DNA from: Spirodela intermedia
Lineage: Eukaryota; Streptophyta; Magnoliopsida; Alismatales; Araceae
Assembly: GCA_902729315.2 (NCBI GenBank)
Contig: LR746275.1
Location: 2,501 to 66,500 of the forward strand
Direction of reading: 5' to 3'
Length of the DNA: 64,000 bases
Each line of letters begins with the position of its first letter. Positions within the stretch are counted from its first letter, which is position 1. The translations under genes were made by a program, and so were the position numbers. The notes beneath the pieces are model-generated. The model was not told the DNA's origin, did no database searches, and saw only the letters and a list, made by a program, of their open reading frames with translations. Shown piece after piece: positions 54,451 to 64,000 of this stretch.

Positions 54451-56284
54451 TTTTGTTATAGTGATCACGATTCTTGGATGAATGTATTTAAGAGTTCACA
54501 CATGACATGAGGTTAAGTGTGAACAACTCCACCTTATTTTAACACATCAATGTTCATTGATTAGCCTTTAATCTTTTCTAACTTTGTATTTAAAATTAGA
54601 AAAATAGTTGTGCTATTTGCAGAATGCTGGGAACACAAATATTTGAGATTCAATTACAAAAACTAATAAAAAGATAAGTTAAATATAATCTCAACTTGAT
54701 ATCAAATAAGTTTCATAAGACTTTAGAAGAGGAACAAAAATCATTCATCAATTTTTGAATTAGTTCTACCATGTGTAAAGTAAAAAAAGGAATTCTCCAA
54801 TGTTAGTTTGTCTCTTTGGAAAGTAGAGATACTAGTGTGGCCTATCAAGAGATCATAAAAATGATAAAGATTATGTTTAATAATTTTAATAATCATGACT
54901 CAAAGCACTGATATTAATTCAGATTTAATAGAAAATTCCAAAAAAATAGATCTTATAATATTAAAAAATACAAAAAAATTTAAAATCAAGAAAATACTTT
55001 TATCATATTAAAAATCATTATAAAAAATAGAAATCATAATGTATGCATGAAATTATTTTTAAGTAAAATAAGTAAGTAAATAAATATATAACATCCTACA
55101 AAAAAAATAGAGAATTCAAAAAATTAAGCATGTATTTAGAACATTCGTCATAAATTATACTTCACTTATTTTATGCATAGTTAAATGTCATTTTTTATGA
55201 AATTAAGTATTAATTGTAAAAATAATGAATAGTTAAACTTACATAATTTGCATAATATCACTCCCCCCAACTTGAATCATTACTAATCCTTGAGCAATGG
55301 AAATGTAAATAATTTATGATTCAAAATGATTCAAAGATTCATGGGTTAAACATCTATCAAAACTTATATGAATGATCCTTCTCAATGATCCCAAGGTCTA
55401 TACTAAGCTATAAGTACAATGGCTATACGAATGACACATGGAGTAGAGCATGTGTCACACTTTGTCTACATAGGCTATAAGTACAATGGCTATAACATAT
55501 TGGTGGCTATTTTTTCCTGTAGGCATATAGATGTGGGTCTTCTTGAATAACTATGACTAGAGAAATGCCTTGGTGTCTCACAATGCACTCCTTGTGTGTT
55601 CTTCAGGCTCTACCTTTTTACATCATTCTTAAGAACAGTGTTTCACATACTCACAATGAGAGAGAAACTTTGATGTCTCACATCGTGCTCCTTGTTTATT
55701 TCTTTAAGTTCACACTTTACTCTCTACTTTGTCTTTTTCTTTTTCTTTTATAAAGTGTCACTTATCTTCTCATGTGTTGTCTAAAATAGTAAAGCAACTT
55801 ATTTCTCCAAAGAGGTTTTATATCCCTCTATGGCTTAGGGGGCTTCACTCTATCATAAATATTAGTTGCCAAAAATGGTGACACAAGCTCATTACATGCC
55901 AAAAAATGATTTTCATGCAAGGCTTAATCAACACTAACTCAAGAGAGGTGAACAAGTAGGTTGACAATTTATAAGAATCAAGGAGGGTTTGAAAAAGTAT
56001 GTGTTATGAGATTGAGGTATGTGCTTAGATCTAATTCAATGCTCTAAATTCACCATATAAAAAAAACTTAAACCCTTAGCTTGATTAGAACATTGAATGA
56101 TTATTCACTTTCACTCTTCTATGATCAACCCATGGTTCTTTTAATGCACAAGGTTTCTTGATTACATAATAAAGATTAAAGCTCTTGGACATGATAATTC
56201 TGACTATTTTCATATGATAATCAGCATGTTATCAGTCAATATTATTTTAATTTTTTAGATAGTTACTTAGGGTATATCTCTAGA
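54451..56284. other. AT-rich transposon debris, no gene seen
   Basis: No gene supported. 55,255-55,305 (TCACTCCCCCCAACTTGAATCATT) looks like an antisense piece of the LTR border of another gypsy element. Two related phrases (CTATAAGTACAATGGCTATA) recur at about 55,410 and 55,471, as do GTGTCTCACA-like phrases at about 55,573 and 55,674, a weak local repetition. Confidence 0.45.
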
Positions 56285-56800
56285 TGATCAAGAGAAGACA
56301 ACATTTACTTGCCCAACGTTCACTATAATACCTTTTGAGCTGTGTAATGCACTAGCCACCTTCCAATAGTGTATGAATGTCATATTCTCCACATTAGTAG
56401 AAGATTGTTTAAAGACATCCACAAATGATTTCTCTATTTTTGGTTAAAATTTTGATGAGTACTTGATCAATTTAACTAAAGTGTTGCAGATTTATGCAGA
56501 GAAGTTAGTTTTGAGTTGGAAAAAATCCCATCTCATGGTCATCAAAGGTGTGGTGTTGGGTCACTTGGTTAGTTAGTGAGGATTAGAGGTCAACAAGATA
56601 AAACTCGAGGTGATACAAAACCTTCATCTTCCCACTCCTAGGTCACACAAGCTTTTATTGATGATTTATTGAAGGCTTTACTAATCTTGCTAAACTACTA
56701 ACTCAACTCTTAGCTAAGGAGTAGAATTTTGTCATAGATGTTTGCAAGGCAATTGACCTTCCTCAAAATTAAGTAAGCTCTAAGAATTGGAAGGTATTCC
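56285..56800 (+). pseudogene. Ty3/gypsy reverse transcriptase remnant
   Basis: Read on the +, the sequence gives TFTCPTF and PFELCNALATFQ-stop-CMNVIFSTLVEDCLK (pattern PFGLCNAPATFQRCMxxIFSDMVE), NDFSIFG at about 56,430 in place of the DDFSVFG catalytic box (first Asp changed to Asn), NFDEYLINLTKVLQ, WKKSHLMVIKGVVLGHLVS, EVIQNLHLPTP and TTNSTLS. This is the Athila/Tat type of plant gypsy RT. With the gag at 53.7 kb in the same direction it may be one interrupted element. Confidence 0.75.
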
Positions 56801-56849
56801 ATGCTAACATTCATCTTCAATAAAGCTTAGTTATTCATTAAGCACTTGT

Positions 56850-57465
56850 CTAATTTTTGGTAAATCCTATTATCAACTTTGGCCCCATTCCACCAAACCA
56901 TTGATTATCATCATGCTTGGGTTCTATAAGTTCTAGTACTCGTATAACATCATTAAATGCATTCATGGTAAGTATATTTGTTGTTCCTCTCTTCTCTATT
57001 GAGGTTCTAATTGTGTTGAAATCTCCACTGATTATCCATGGGATTTGGACCACTTGTGCATAATCCATCAAAAAATCACACAACTCTTGTCTTTTGTCCA
57101 GTACATAAGAAGCATATACAACATTGAGTATAATTTTTTCCTCTCCATTTGAAGTTTCAAAAGTTGAGCATTGTTGTAGATCTATAATGTAGTTGACATT
57201 TAATGTATCAAATCCATAAAGCCTAAAATTTTCCTTTACTATTAGCCCACACATGCTCCATATGAAGGTCTCTCATGATTATTTCAGTTTTTGAGTTGTC
57301 TACTAATAGTTCCATGACTCCTATTAACTGTATGCTATGTTGTGCTGTCAATTTCTTAATTTGTGCTTTTGTAGTTAAGTTACCTACCCCTTTACAATTC
57401 CATATTAGTATGTTACACATCCATATTAACTTTAGTGCTTGTCTCTTTCTATGAAGATAATTCAA
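56850..57465 (-). pseudogene. LINE-D AP-endonuclease domain
   Basis: A - strand L1-type endonuclease in two open frames (57,465-57,223 and 57,254-56,850), with one frameshift near 57,240. It begins MCNILIWNCKGVGN (the usual WNCRG start), IKKLTAQHSIQLIGVMEL (the family's catalytic E in ET or EL), VWANSKG, then LNVVYASYVLDKRQELCDFL, WIISGDFNTIRTSIEKRG with the catalytic GDFN intact, and ends near KLIIGFTKN. Ends abruptly before the RT, so it is a fragment. The best-preserved LINE piece in the window. Confidence 0.82.
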
Positions 57466-58577
57466 TCATTTCTGTTCAATATCAGCTTCTCACCCTTATG
57501 TTGCCTTGAATGGTATTTACCTCCAATGGAGGCTCCATTTCAAAATAATCCAATTCCCCTTGGTGCCTCGTGTTGTGCCACAATTACAAATTACAATTCA
57601 GTCAGTTGTTGAGGACGTTTCTACATGCTAAAAATTAGGTGATGCAACCATCTTATTTTTTAAGTTGGTTACTTTTGGGTTCTCCTCTACTTGTTTATTT
57701 GCTTAATCTTGAAGTGGTGATCACACCTAACCCAAGGTTTGTCCATCTCACTCAGACCAGCCACTTTAATGCATAGTCAAGTATGCCAAGGGAGTTGTAA
57801 TGCAGAGACATGTGAGCCTTCAATGAGATGACATTGGGTCCAACTTGCATTTAAAGATTTAATGTCATTGCAATTTACAATACACATCACATGTCCTATT
57901 TTTTTATGTTTTTCTTTAATGAGAGTACTAAGATATAAAATTTAGGAGTCATGTAAAGTGTTTGATTATGCGGATGTGAGACAATGATCTTTTTGGAGGT
58001 TCACTTAGATAAACCTTGTTACAAGTCATTATTCTTCAAAATGATGATGTTCAACAAACTTCATGTGATGTTTATAGTGAGGGAATACCCATGGAACTAC
58101 AATGAGAACACTTAATTGAACCATTTAGTTAACTCTACTTGGAATTCCTTATTGAACATCAAATGTTACAATGATCTATCCCTATCACAATGAAAATTAG
58201 CTCCACTGTCAACCAAAGGTATGGACTTATTGAATACATTAGTATGACTCACTCTGGGTAGAGAACATTTAAGGAAATCATAAATATATTATTGTCTTAT
58301 ATTTCTTCGGCTTGAATAACCATACTCCCTATAGGATGCTAGCTACAAAGGGTTGTCTCAACTTGGTTCATTAACAAGCTGAGGTCACATTCATTAATAA
58401 ATTAACCACACAAATCACTCCACTAACTAAAACGACTATGCATCATCATTTATAGATCAAGAAAATACTCTCAATTTGTCAATACTTTTTATGTCAATTA
58501 GATATATATCCTAGTCTTAACCATAAAATTATGCTAACTAGGGATTAGGAAAAGTTTATCTTGAATTTCCATCAACA
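57466..58577. other. AT-rich region with possible protease remnant
   Basis: No gene. On the - strand, about 58,240-58,190 reads SIPLVDSGANFHCD, like the active site of a retroelement aspartic protease (LVDSGA), isolated and without further support. The rest is AT-rich and featureless. Confidence 0.35.
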
Positions 58578-58699
58578 ATGAGAAATCAGCCTTTTGGTTC
58601 TGGAGGAAGTATGTATGCAAGGCTAAATCTAAGATTGTTTAACTATAAATTTGAAATACAAATGTCCCTAGTAGTCCCTCTTAATCGTGACTCCTTTGA

Positions 58700-58915
58700 A
58701 GGTAAAAATAGCAGGGCATGGACCCTAGCCCCACCATCGGTGACCACGACATCAAGGCTACTCCACGTTGCTGCCAGCTTTTATTTCTATTAGGAGTTAC
58801 TCGTTTTTTGATTTCCTTTTATTTACTTTAGGTTGTAATCCTCTCTCTCCTCCCGAGGCCTATAAATACGCCTACGGTTTCTATTGAACATGGCTTTTGA
58901 TCTTCATAAGACTTT
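58700..58915 (+). repeat. Possible LTR promoter segment
   Basis: TAGGAGTTACTCG, TTGTAATCCTCTCTCTCC and CCTATAAATACG (TATA box at about 58,860) followed by TCTATTGAA are phrases common in the U3/R part of plant copia LTRs. No partner LTR was seen, so this could be a solo or truncated LTR. Confidence 0.35.
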
Positions 58916-61316
58916 TCTTATACGAGAGATCGTGCTCTAAGGGTTCCGTGTGACCGCCGCTGCCTGTAGCCGCTGCCATCGCGTGTGTCCCCCTCCCCCC
59001 CCTTCTACCTTCTAGTCAACCCTCTTTGTCTCACTGGTGGGTCTCTCTGTCAGCATTCGTGTGCCCGGCATCGTGCCGATCAGCGTCTCTCGGAGCGCCA
59101 GCAACGCCCCACGTACGAGCCTTCCGCGGGCGCTCACGTGTCCCGTGCATCCTCTAGCGGACGCACCACTGCGACTCGCCCTGTGCACCAACCTTCCGCC
59201 CTGCACGTCGACCGCGCACACCCTGCGCGCCTTGCTCCGTCCAACATCGGATTTAGGTTTCGAGGTGCTGTCCCAAACCCCGGAAGGGGGCGGCTTCCTC
59301 CCTTGCCCCCCCCCCGCCAACTAACCGCGACGGGCTTATCCTCTTTTGATCTGCCGTTGACGTCAACATTGTGGCGTGCAAATGCCGAAGGTCCCCTCTC
59401 AACCCTCTCTGGTGGTCGTGTGTTTTGATTTCATCCTGTCTTTCCTCATACGTGTTTTCACCGCCATTGGATTTAGCCGTGTGGGCTCGAGACTAGTCGA
59501 GTGGGCTGCGATTTCCTTGTTTGTTCGCCAACTAAGATTTTGAAATGTGGAGCTTTATTTTATCACGGTAACTTGAGACAGTCTTTCCGCCCTCGATTGA
59601 GGAACGGAACCGTCTTCTCACCTCATCACAGTCGGTTTTCAAAGGTTCAGATCCGATCTTGTGCGAGTTTCGTGGCATGTTTTTTGTCCATTGTGTTCCC
59701 TACCCATTTCATCCGCATGAGTCATATTCATCTTGCATCAAAAAATCATTAACCCTCTTTATCATGGTACTGTATGCAGAACCTATGGTTGTTTTGAGCA
59801 CTTTAGTTCCTTCGAAGTAACAATGTCAAAGGCAAAACAGGCTTGGTCGAGAGTGGGAACACATCACTAGCAAGAGTCATGGAATCGCTAGTGCACACTC
59901 CAAGGCAGACTACCTAGCCCAACCTAATATTCAACTATGAGCCTTTTAACTACACCTTATGTCAGAATTATCAAATTCTGATATAATTAACATGGCCACT
60001 TGAACTAATCTTGCCCGCCAATGGATGGTCTTTAAGAGATTTAGGTTGAGCTCATTCTAAGTACCAAACTAGAAGAGCTTAGTAATGTCAATTATTGTCA
60101 CCAATTACTTAGGTCAAAATCCAGCGCAGCTACGCAGCAGGATGTTATCAGCGAAACTAAAGATCAAACGGGACATGTTGCAAGTTCGTGAATCGATCTC
60201 CACAAATCCAGCGCTGGACATAAAGGCCCACTTGAGCAGGCTTTCTTTTTAATGCCCCGGCGAATATTATGTATCTAAACTCCATTAAGGTAAAATGCAC
60301 AAGCTATTTCTCCGAAGGACATCGTCCCCGTCGGCCAGTAAACCCATAATCTCTGTAACGATGAACACAAAATCTACAATTTTGAATGCTGCTGCGGAAT
60401 GTCGAAGGACGGAAAATAGGAGAGGGAGAGGTTGGCAACAGGATCTCCGCCTTCGAGAGGCCTATGTCCGGATGGCCTTGTGTTACCCCTCTTCCCTCTT
60501 GTGCCTATTTGAGCCATGGCGGAGCATGATTACTGAGCCCGACGGAGGGTGATCATGTTAAATTACCCTCTGCCCGATAGGTCCAGGAAGAGGCAGGAGT
60601 GGACTCAATACTGTCGGTGCGAATACGACCGGACAGGCCGGACGGACAGTGGAAGGATCCGATGGCTGTCCCAGACAGTTCGAATCAGGCCGTTGGGCGG
60701 AGTCAGGGTCCGCACCCATGGGATCTGGTCGTTAGGAGACTAACGATCTCGTATTGGCGACCTCGAGACCACCTGGGAGGTCTCGGTTTCTTCCTTGTCT
60801 TTCCCATTTTTTCCCTTCTTCTCTACCCGATCCCAGTTGTGTACCACCTCTCCTCCCCATCTACGAGGAGTATTAACAAGTAATCTAGGCAGCTGAGCCA
60901 TCTTTTCTTGTCTACGTGCTCTCCAAGAAAAAAGGGGGTTCATCAGATCATTCCTTGATCGGCCGTGGATTGGGGACGGGGTCAGAGTCCTGATGGACCC
61001 AACGAAGCGGAGAGGAGCGGCATAGCGGGACCTGCCTTTTTCAGTCTTCTTTTCTGCGTCCCTCTCTCGCATTTCTTCCGCTCTCTTCCTCTGCCCTGGG
61101 AAGTGTCCGACGGGAGGGTGCGTGGTTCGACCCAAGTTCTCAATCTCTTCCTCCGTGCCCCACTCTTTCATCCAGCGACCTGGTCTTTCCTCCTCAAGCC
61201 GTGGCTGGAGCTTCCTCAGCACCTATAACATCATTTCCTACAGCGTCAACATCAGCTTTTTCGTGTGGCGCGGGTAAGGGGCTCAGAAGAACAGGGGATA
61301 AAATATCGGGGAGGAG
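58916..61316. other. Unassigned GC-richer region upstream of the NUDCD2 gene
   Basis: 58,920-59,430 is C-rich with overlapping frames in several phases (58,985-59,428 is the longest) and no domain. 59,440-60,300 shows nothing. 60,540-61,200 holds frames on both strands (60,740-61,222 on the -) of biased composition without family resemblance. The last 100-200 bases before 61,317 should contain the promoter and 5' UTR of the following gene; no clear TATA box is seen there. Confidence 0.45.
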
Positions 61317-62102
61317 ATGGCGGAGAGATTGGCGCCAGAGAAACGCCACAGCTTCGTGCATGAAGGTATGATTTAGCGCAGATTCGCATTTATTTTGCCT
61401 TTCTTTCCCGAATTTTCCGTTCTGATGATCCGTGATGGAGAGGAGCATCCTCATTCCATGATGACCCGAATCGAATGGAATTGCGACCTGCTTAGATCTA
61501 TAACCTTGGAGGGCTTGAGCAGGAAAGAAGGTTTTCGAGTGGGACCAGACCCTAGAGGAAGTGAACATGTATATCCCCCTCCCTCCAGGCAACATACCCA
61601 CCAAGTTGTTCTACTGCAAAATCCAGCCCCAGCACATCGTCGTCGGCATCCGCGGCAGCGACCACCCCTTCCTCGACGTATGCTCCCCCTACCTCGTCTT
61701 TATTATCAATTGCTGAGTCTTTATCAGGAAACAAAAATGAACTTTATATTACTCTTCACTTGTTCTGCAGCATGGTCTGACCGCTCCAGTAAAGACTGAC
61801 TCCTCATTCTGGACGCTAGGTGCGTATTCTTCGTCTCGACTTTATTCAACAAAACGTCTCACCTCCTCGGGCGTTTTACAGCTCTACGTTTCTGGTCTCA
61901 CGACAAATTGGGCGTCTTACAGCTCTGAATGCACTTGTTATGGGTGTCGTTGTATGCAGAAGACGGTACGATGCACGTGTCCCTACATAAGAGGGACAAG
62001 GGGCAGGCATGGTCATCTCCGATACATGGTCAAGGACTGCTGGACCCATACTTGGCCGATCTAGAGCAAAAGCGCCTCATGCTGCAGAGGTTCCAAGAGG
62101 AG
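61317..62102 (+). CDS. NUDCD2: NudC-domain-containing protein 2-like, exons 1-4 (3' end outside window)
   Basis: Split gene; exons 61,317-61,365, 61,523-61,677, 61,771-61,819 and 61,960-62,102, all bounded by GT/AG with matching phase, giving 132 codons without a stop. The product starts MAERLAPEKRHSFVHEG and has a CS/NudC (p23-like) fold: FEWDQTLEEVNMYIPLP, KLFYCKIQPQHIVVGIRG, LTAPVKTDSSFWTLEDGTMHVSLHK. It then has the NUDCD2 tail DKGQAWSSPIHGQGLLDPYL...KRLMLQRFQEE. NudC proteins are Hsp90 co-chaperones linked to dynein/LIS1 and, in plants, to growth. The family has about 150-160 residues; the missing final exon would begin after QEE. Start chosen because it is the first ATG in phase with exon 2. 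No lesion; probably functional. Confidence 0.88.
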
Positions 62103-64000
62103 GTGCGTTACTTATTCATCTCTTCGCCCCCTCATAAAGTCCCACAATCCTCAGCTAATGTTTTTTCCGGTTTTTTATTGCCTCAGAGAAACCGAAGTTC
62201 CCACTGTTGTGTAACAAAAATTCAGACCTGTTACTTCTAATGTGTTGTTTTTTCATCCTCAATAGCTTTCTTAGAATAGTGACAATTCTATATTGTCAAA
62301 CTGGTAACCATCTATCTAGTGTTAGTCCAGTACGTTGATTTCCGCGACCCAGGAGTTGAGAAACGTAGCTGTGAAACGTGGGTGTGGGGCTCGGTCCATA
62401 TAGCTACTTAATTTGCAGTCAATGTGGTTGCTCTAAAAGGTATGATTTACGGGAATGAGGATACCATAATTTTACCCAGATATAGTTGAAAATGGGTCAT
62501 ATGAGTAGACTTTATGATGACTTTTTTATCTTCTTCCTGGGAATGCTTGAGTGGAAAACAAAAATGGCATATAAAAACATGTTTCCAATGAAAGAGGCAA
62601 AGTTATACAGGGGTTCTTTTCTTTATTGGGGAGTACTAGTGTGAGGTGGACTGGGGAAAAGGCCACTATGTGATGTGGGGAGCCTTGGATATGGAGAAAA
62701 AAGATACAGAAATTGTATGGTTAGGGTTAGGTGGCATTGGAAAGGCTGTAAGCATGATAGCGTAAGTAAGGTAGCCATAGGAAGAGAATATAGGACAAAA
62801 GAACAATTGCTGAATGATCAAAGATACGAAGGAAATTCTATGTTAGTTCCCGTAGAGTAAACATTTACCATCATAAAATTAGTGGGGAAGCTTTCTGAGA
62901 GATTTCTATTACTATTGATATTTGCTATTTCGGGCGCATATTCCATTCTTTCTGTTTTATGAGAGTGGATTTGTTAACCTTTAAAAAATATGACATCTGA
63001 GGGAGACCCAAATAAAAAATTCAGTCATCTTCAATGTGACAAGTCTGAATAGGATTTTGAGAATCTGTTGCGAAAGAAATCTGGCAGAGGTTGTGGATGA
63101 TTAAAATAAGATGCCAGATTTATCAACCGGCCTTTTTAAAGGACTTCTTTCGTGAAGTAGAAATGCAAATCTTATGCATGATGAAAGGATGCTACAAAAA
63201 ATGAACACCAACCTGATGATCAATACAATTCATTTGCCATATATGCTATTTTATGTGAGGATTCAATTAATCTCCTGTCTGGACTGGCTATCTACACATT
63301 TCTACTAACGTTTGGATGAGATTTTAAAGCTACTGTTGCTAGTCTTAGTCTTCTGAGAAAATCAACTTTTCAAAGAAGAGCTGAGCCAATATCAGATTTC
63401 GGGGATTGTAAAATTAATTAGAAGAGTGACCCTTTGGATGAAAGATTTCTATGCAATTTAGTCTACCACAACCAAGATGTTAGTTGTAATTTTTTTTATA
63501 TTTTTGCAAACAGATATGTTATTTATTCTGTTGTTAAGATACTTGAGATAATTTATCCTTCTATAGCTATTTTGACCTGAAGATGCTTTGGATGAACATG
63601 TAGAAATTTGAATATAGGGTAAAGACAGTATGTATCTCATTGGATGAAGCTGATTATATAAGTTTCAAGGATAAAACCTTTTTAAGGAGTCTTTAGTGTG
63701 AAACCCACTCAACAAGCTTATTGGATTAACGCATAAACAATGAACTCTATAAGTTTCTTTGATAAATTCCTTTCAAAGTTGGCCATGATGTCATTCTGCA
63801 ATTCTGAGGTGTAAAAAAGGAACAAAAAATTTCCTTTCGCAGTGTTCCATGTGATGAAGCTCAAATAGGCAAGTTTATAGGATTCAGCCTATTTATTAGT
63901 CTATATGATGCCAGGGCTCTTGACAACTTTCAAGACTTGGGTATGTTTTGAAAAGTTGTGGAATAAAACATATTTATTGTATTTAAAAATGAGACCCATT
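62103..64000 (+). other. NUDCD2: Intron 4 of the NUDCD2-like gene, running off the window
   Basis: It starts with the donor GTGCGTTAC. I find no stretch coding for the expected last residues (family pattern NPGFDFS...) up to 64,000, so the final exon probably lies beyond the window. AT-rich. The short frames at 62,675-62,860 and 63,458-63,640 have no family. Confidence 0.55.

Noticed and set aside
58985-59428. 147-codon + frame in C-rich sequence
   Set aside because: Three overlapping frames on both strands are equally open, which reflects base composition. No domain, and no consistent splice signals.
60740-61222. 160-codon - strand frame upstream of the NUDCD2 gene
   Set aside because: Low-complexity Arg/Glu-rich product with no family resemblance, overlapping the likely promoter of a real gene and with competing + frames.
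1-64000. tRNA, rRNA or other structured RNA genes
   Set aside because: I looked for tRNA A- and B-box patterns with a plausible cloverleaf and for conserved rRNA cores, and found none convincing; TGGTATCAGAGC-like matches are retrotransposon primer-binding sites.

Overview
This is the end of a plant chromosome. Bases 1-341 are an array of the plant telomere repeat CCCTAAA, so the window runs from the chromosome tip (left) inward. Plant LINEs, Ty3/gypsy and Ty1/copia elements, an ABCB (MDR/P-glycoprotein type) transporter family with plant-style introns, and a split NudC-domain gene all fit an angiosperm. The GC-rich transporter exons might suggest a monocot, but the species cannot be settled from this sequence.

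Layout. 342-7750: two related, decayed L1-type LINEs (A and B) on the + strand, head to tail directly behind the telomere, with a 10-base telomere-like motif at their junction; a third LINE fragment (C) lies on the - strand near 8.3-8.7 kb. 8.7-15.5 kb: no recognisable gene, only pyrimidine-rich and AT-rich stretches. 15.5-22.1 kb: a degenerate Ty3/gypsy element on the - strand in which gag, protease, reverse transcriptase, RNase H and integrase can all still be read. 22.4-48.1 kb: three copies of an ABCB transporter gene, all broken. Two of them lie in a perfect head-to-tail duplication of an 8,671-base unit (25,530-34,200 and 34,201-42,871), each unit being a deleted gypsy copy plus the 5' half of the transporter gene. 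Copies 1 and 2 stop abruptly in the second transmembrane domain; copy 3 runs to the end of the gene but carries a deleted Ty1/copia element (43,206-46,552) in an intron, several frameshifts and stop codons. 48.1-61.3 kb: an unidentified coding-like segment, then AT-rich sequence holding copia, gypsy and LINE remnants. 61,317 to the right edge: the first apparently intact cellular gene, a NUDCD2-like NudC/CS-domain co-chaperone gene with four visible exons and its last exon outside the window.

Working together: there is no operon-like unit here. The window shows transposon accumulation next to a telomere and transposon-associated tandem duplication and decay of one transporter locus. The most notable points are the exact 8,671-base transposon-gene tandem unit, a fold-back (inverted-copy) replacement mutation inside two transporter copies, loss of the catalytic glutamate and of both ABC signature motifs in the transporter, an exon-like segment on the opposite strand carried inside the gypsy copies, and the LINE pair lying between telomeric sequences. 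All exon borders were read by eye from splice consensus and protein family resemblance, with no database search.
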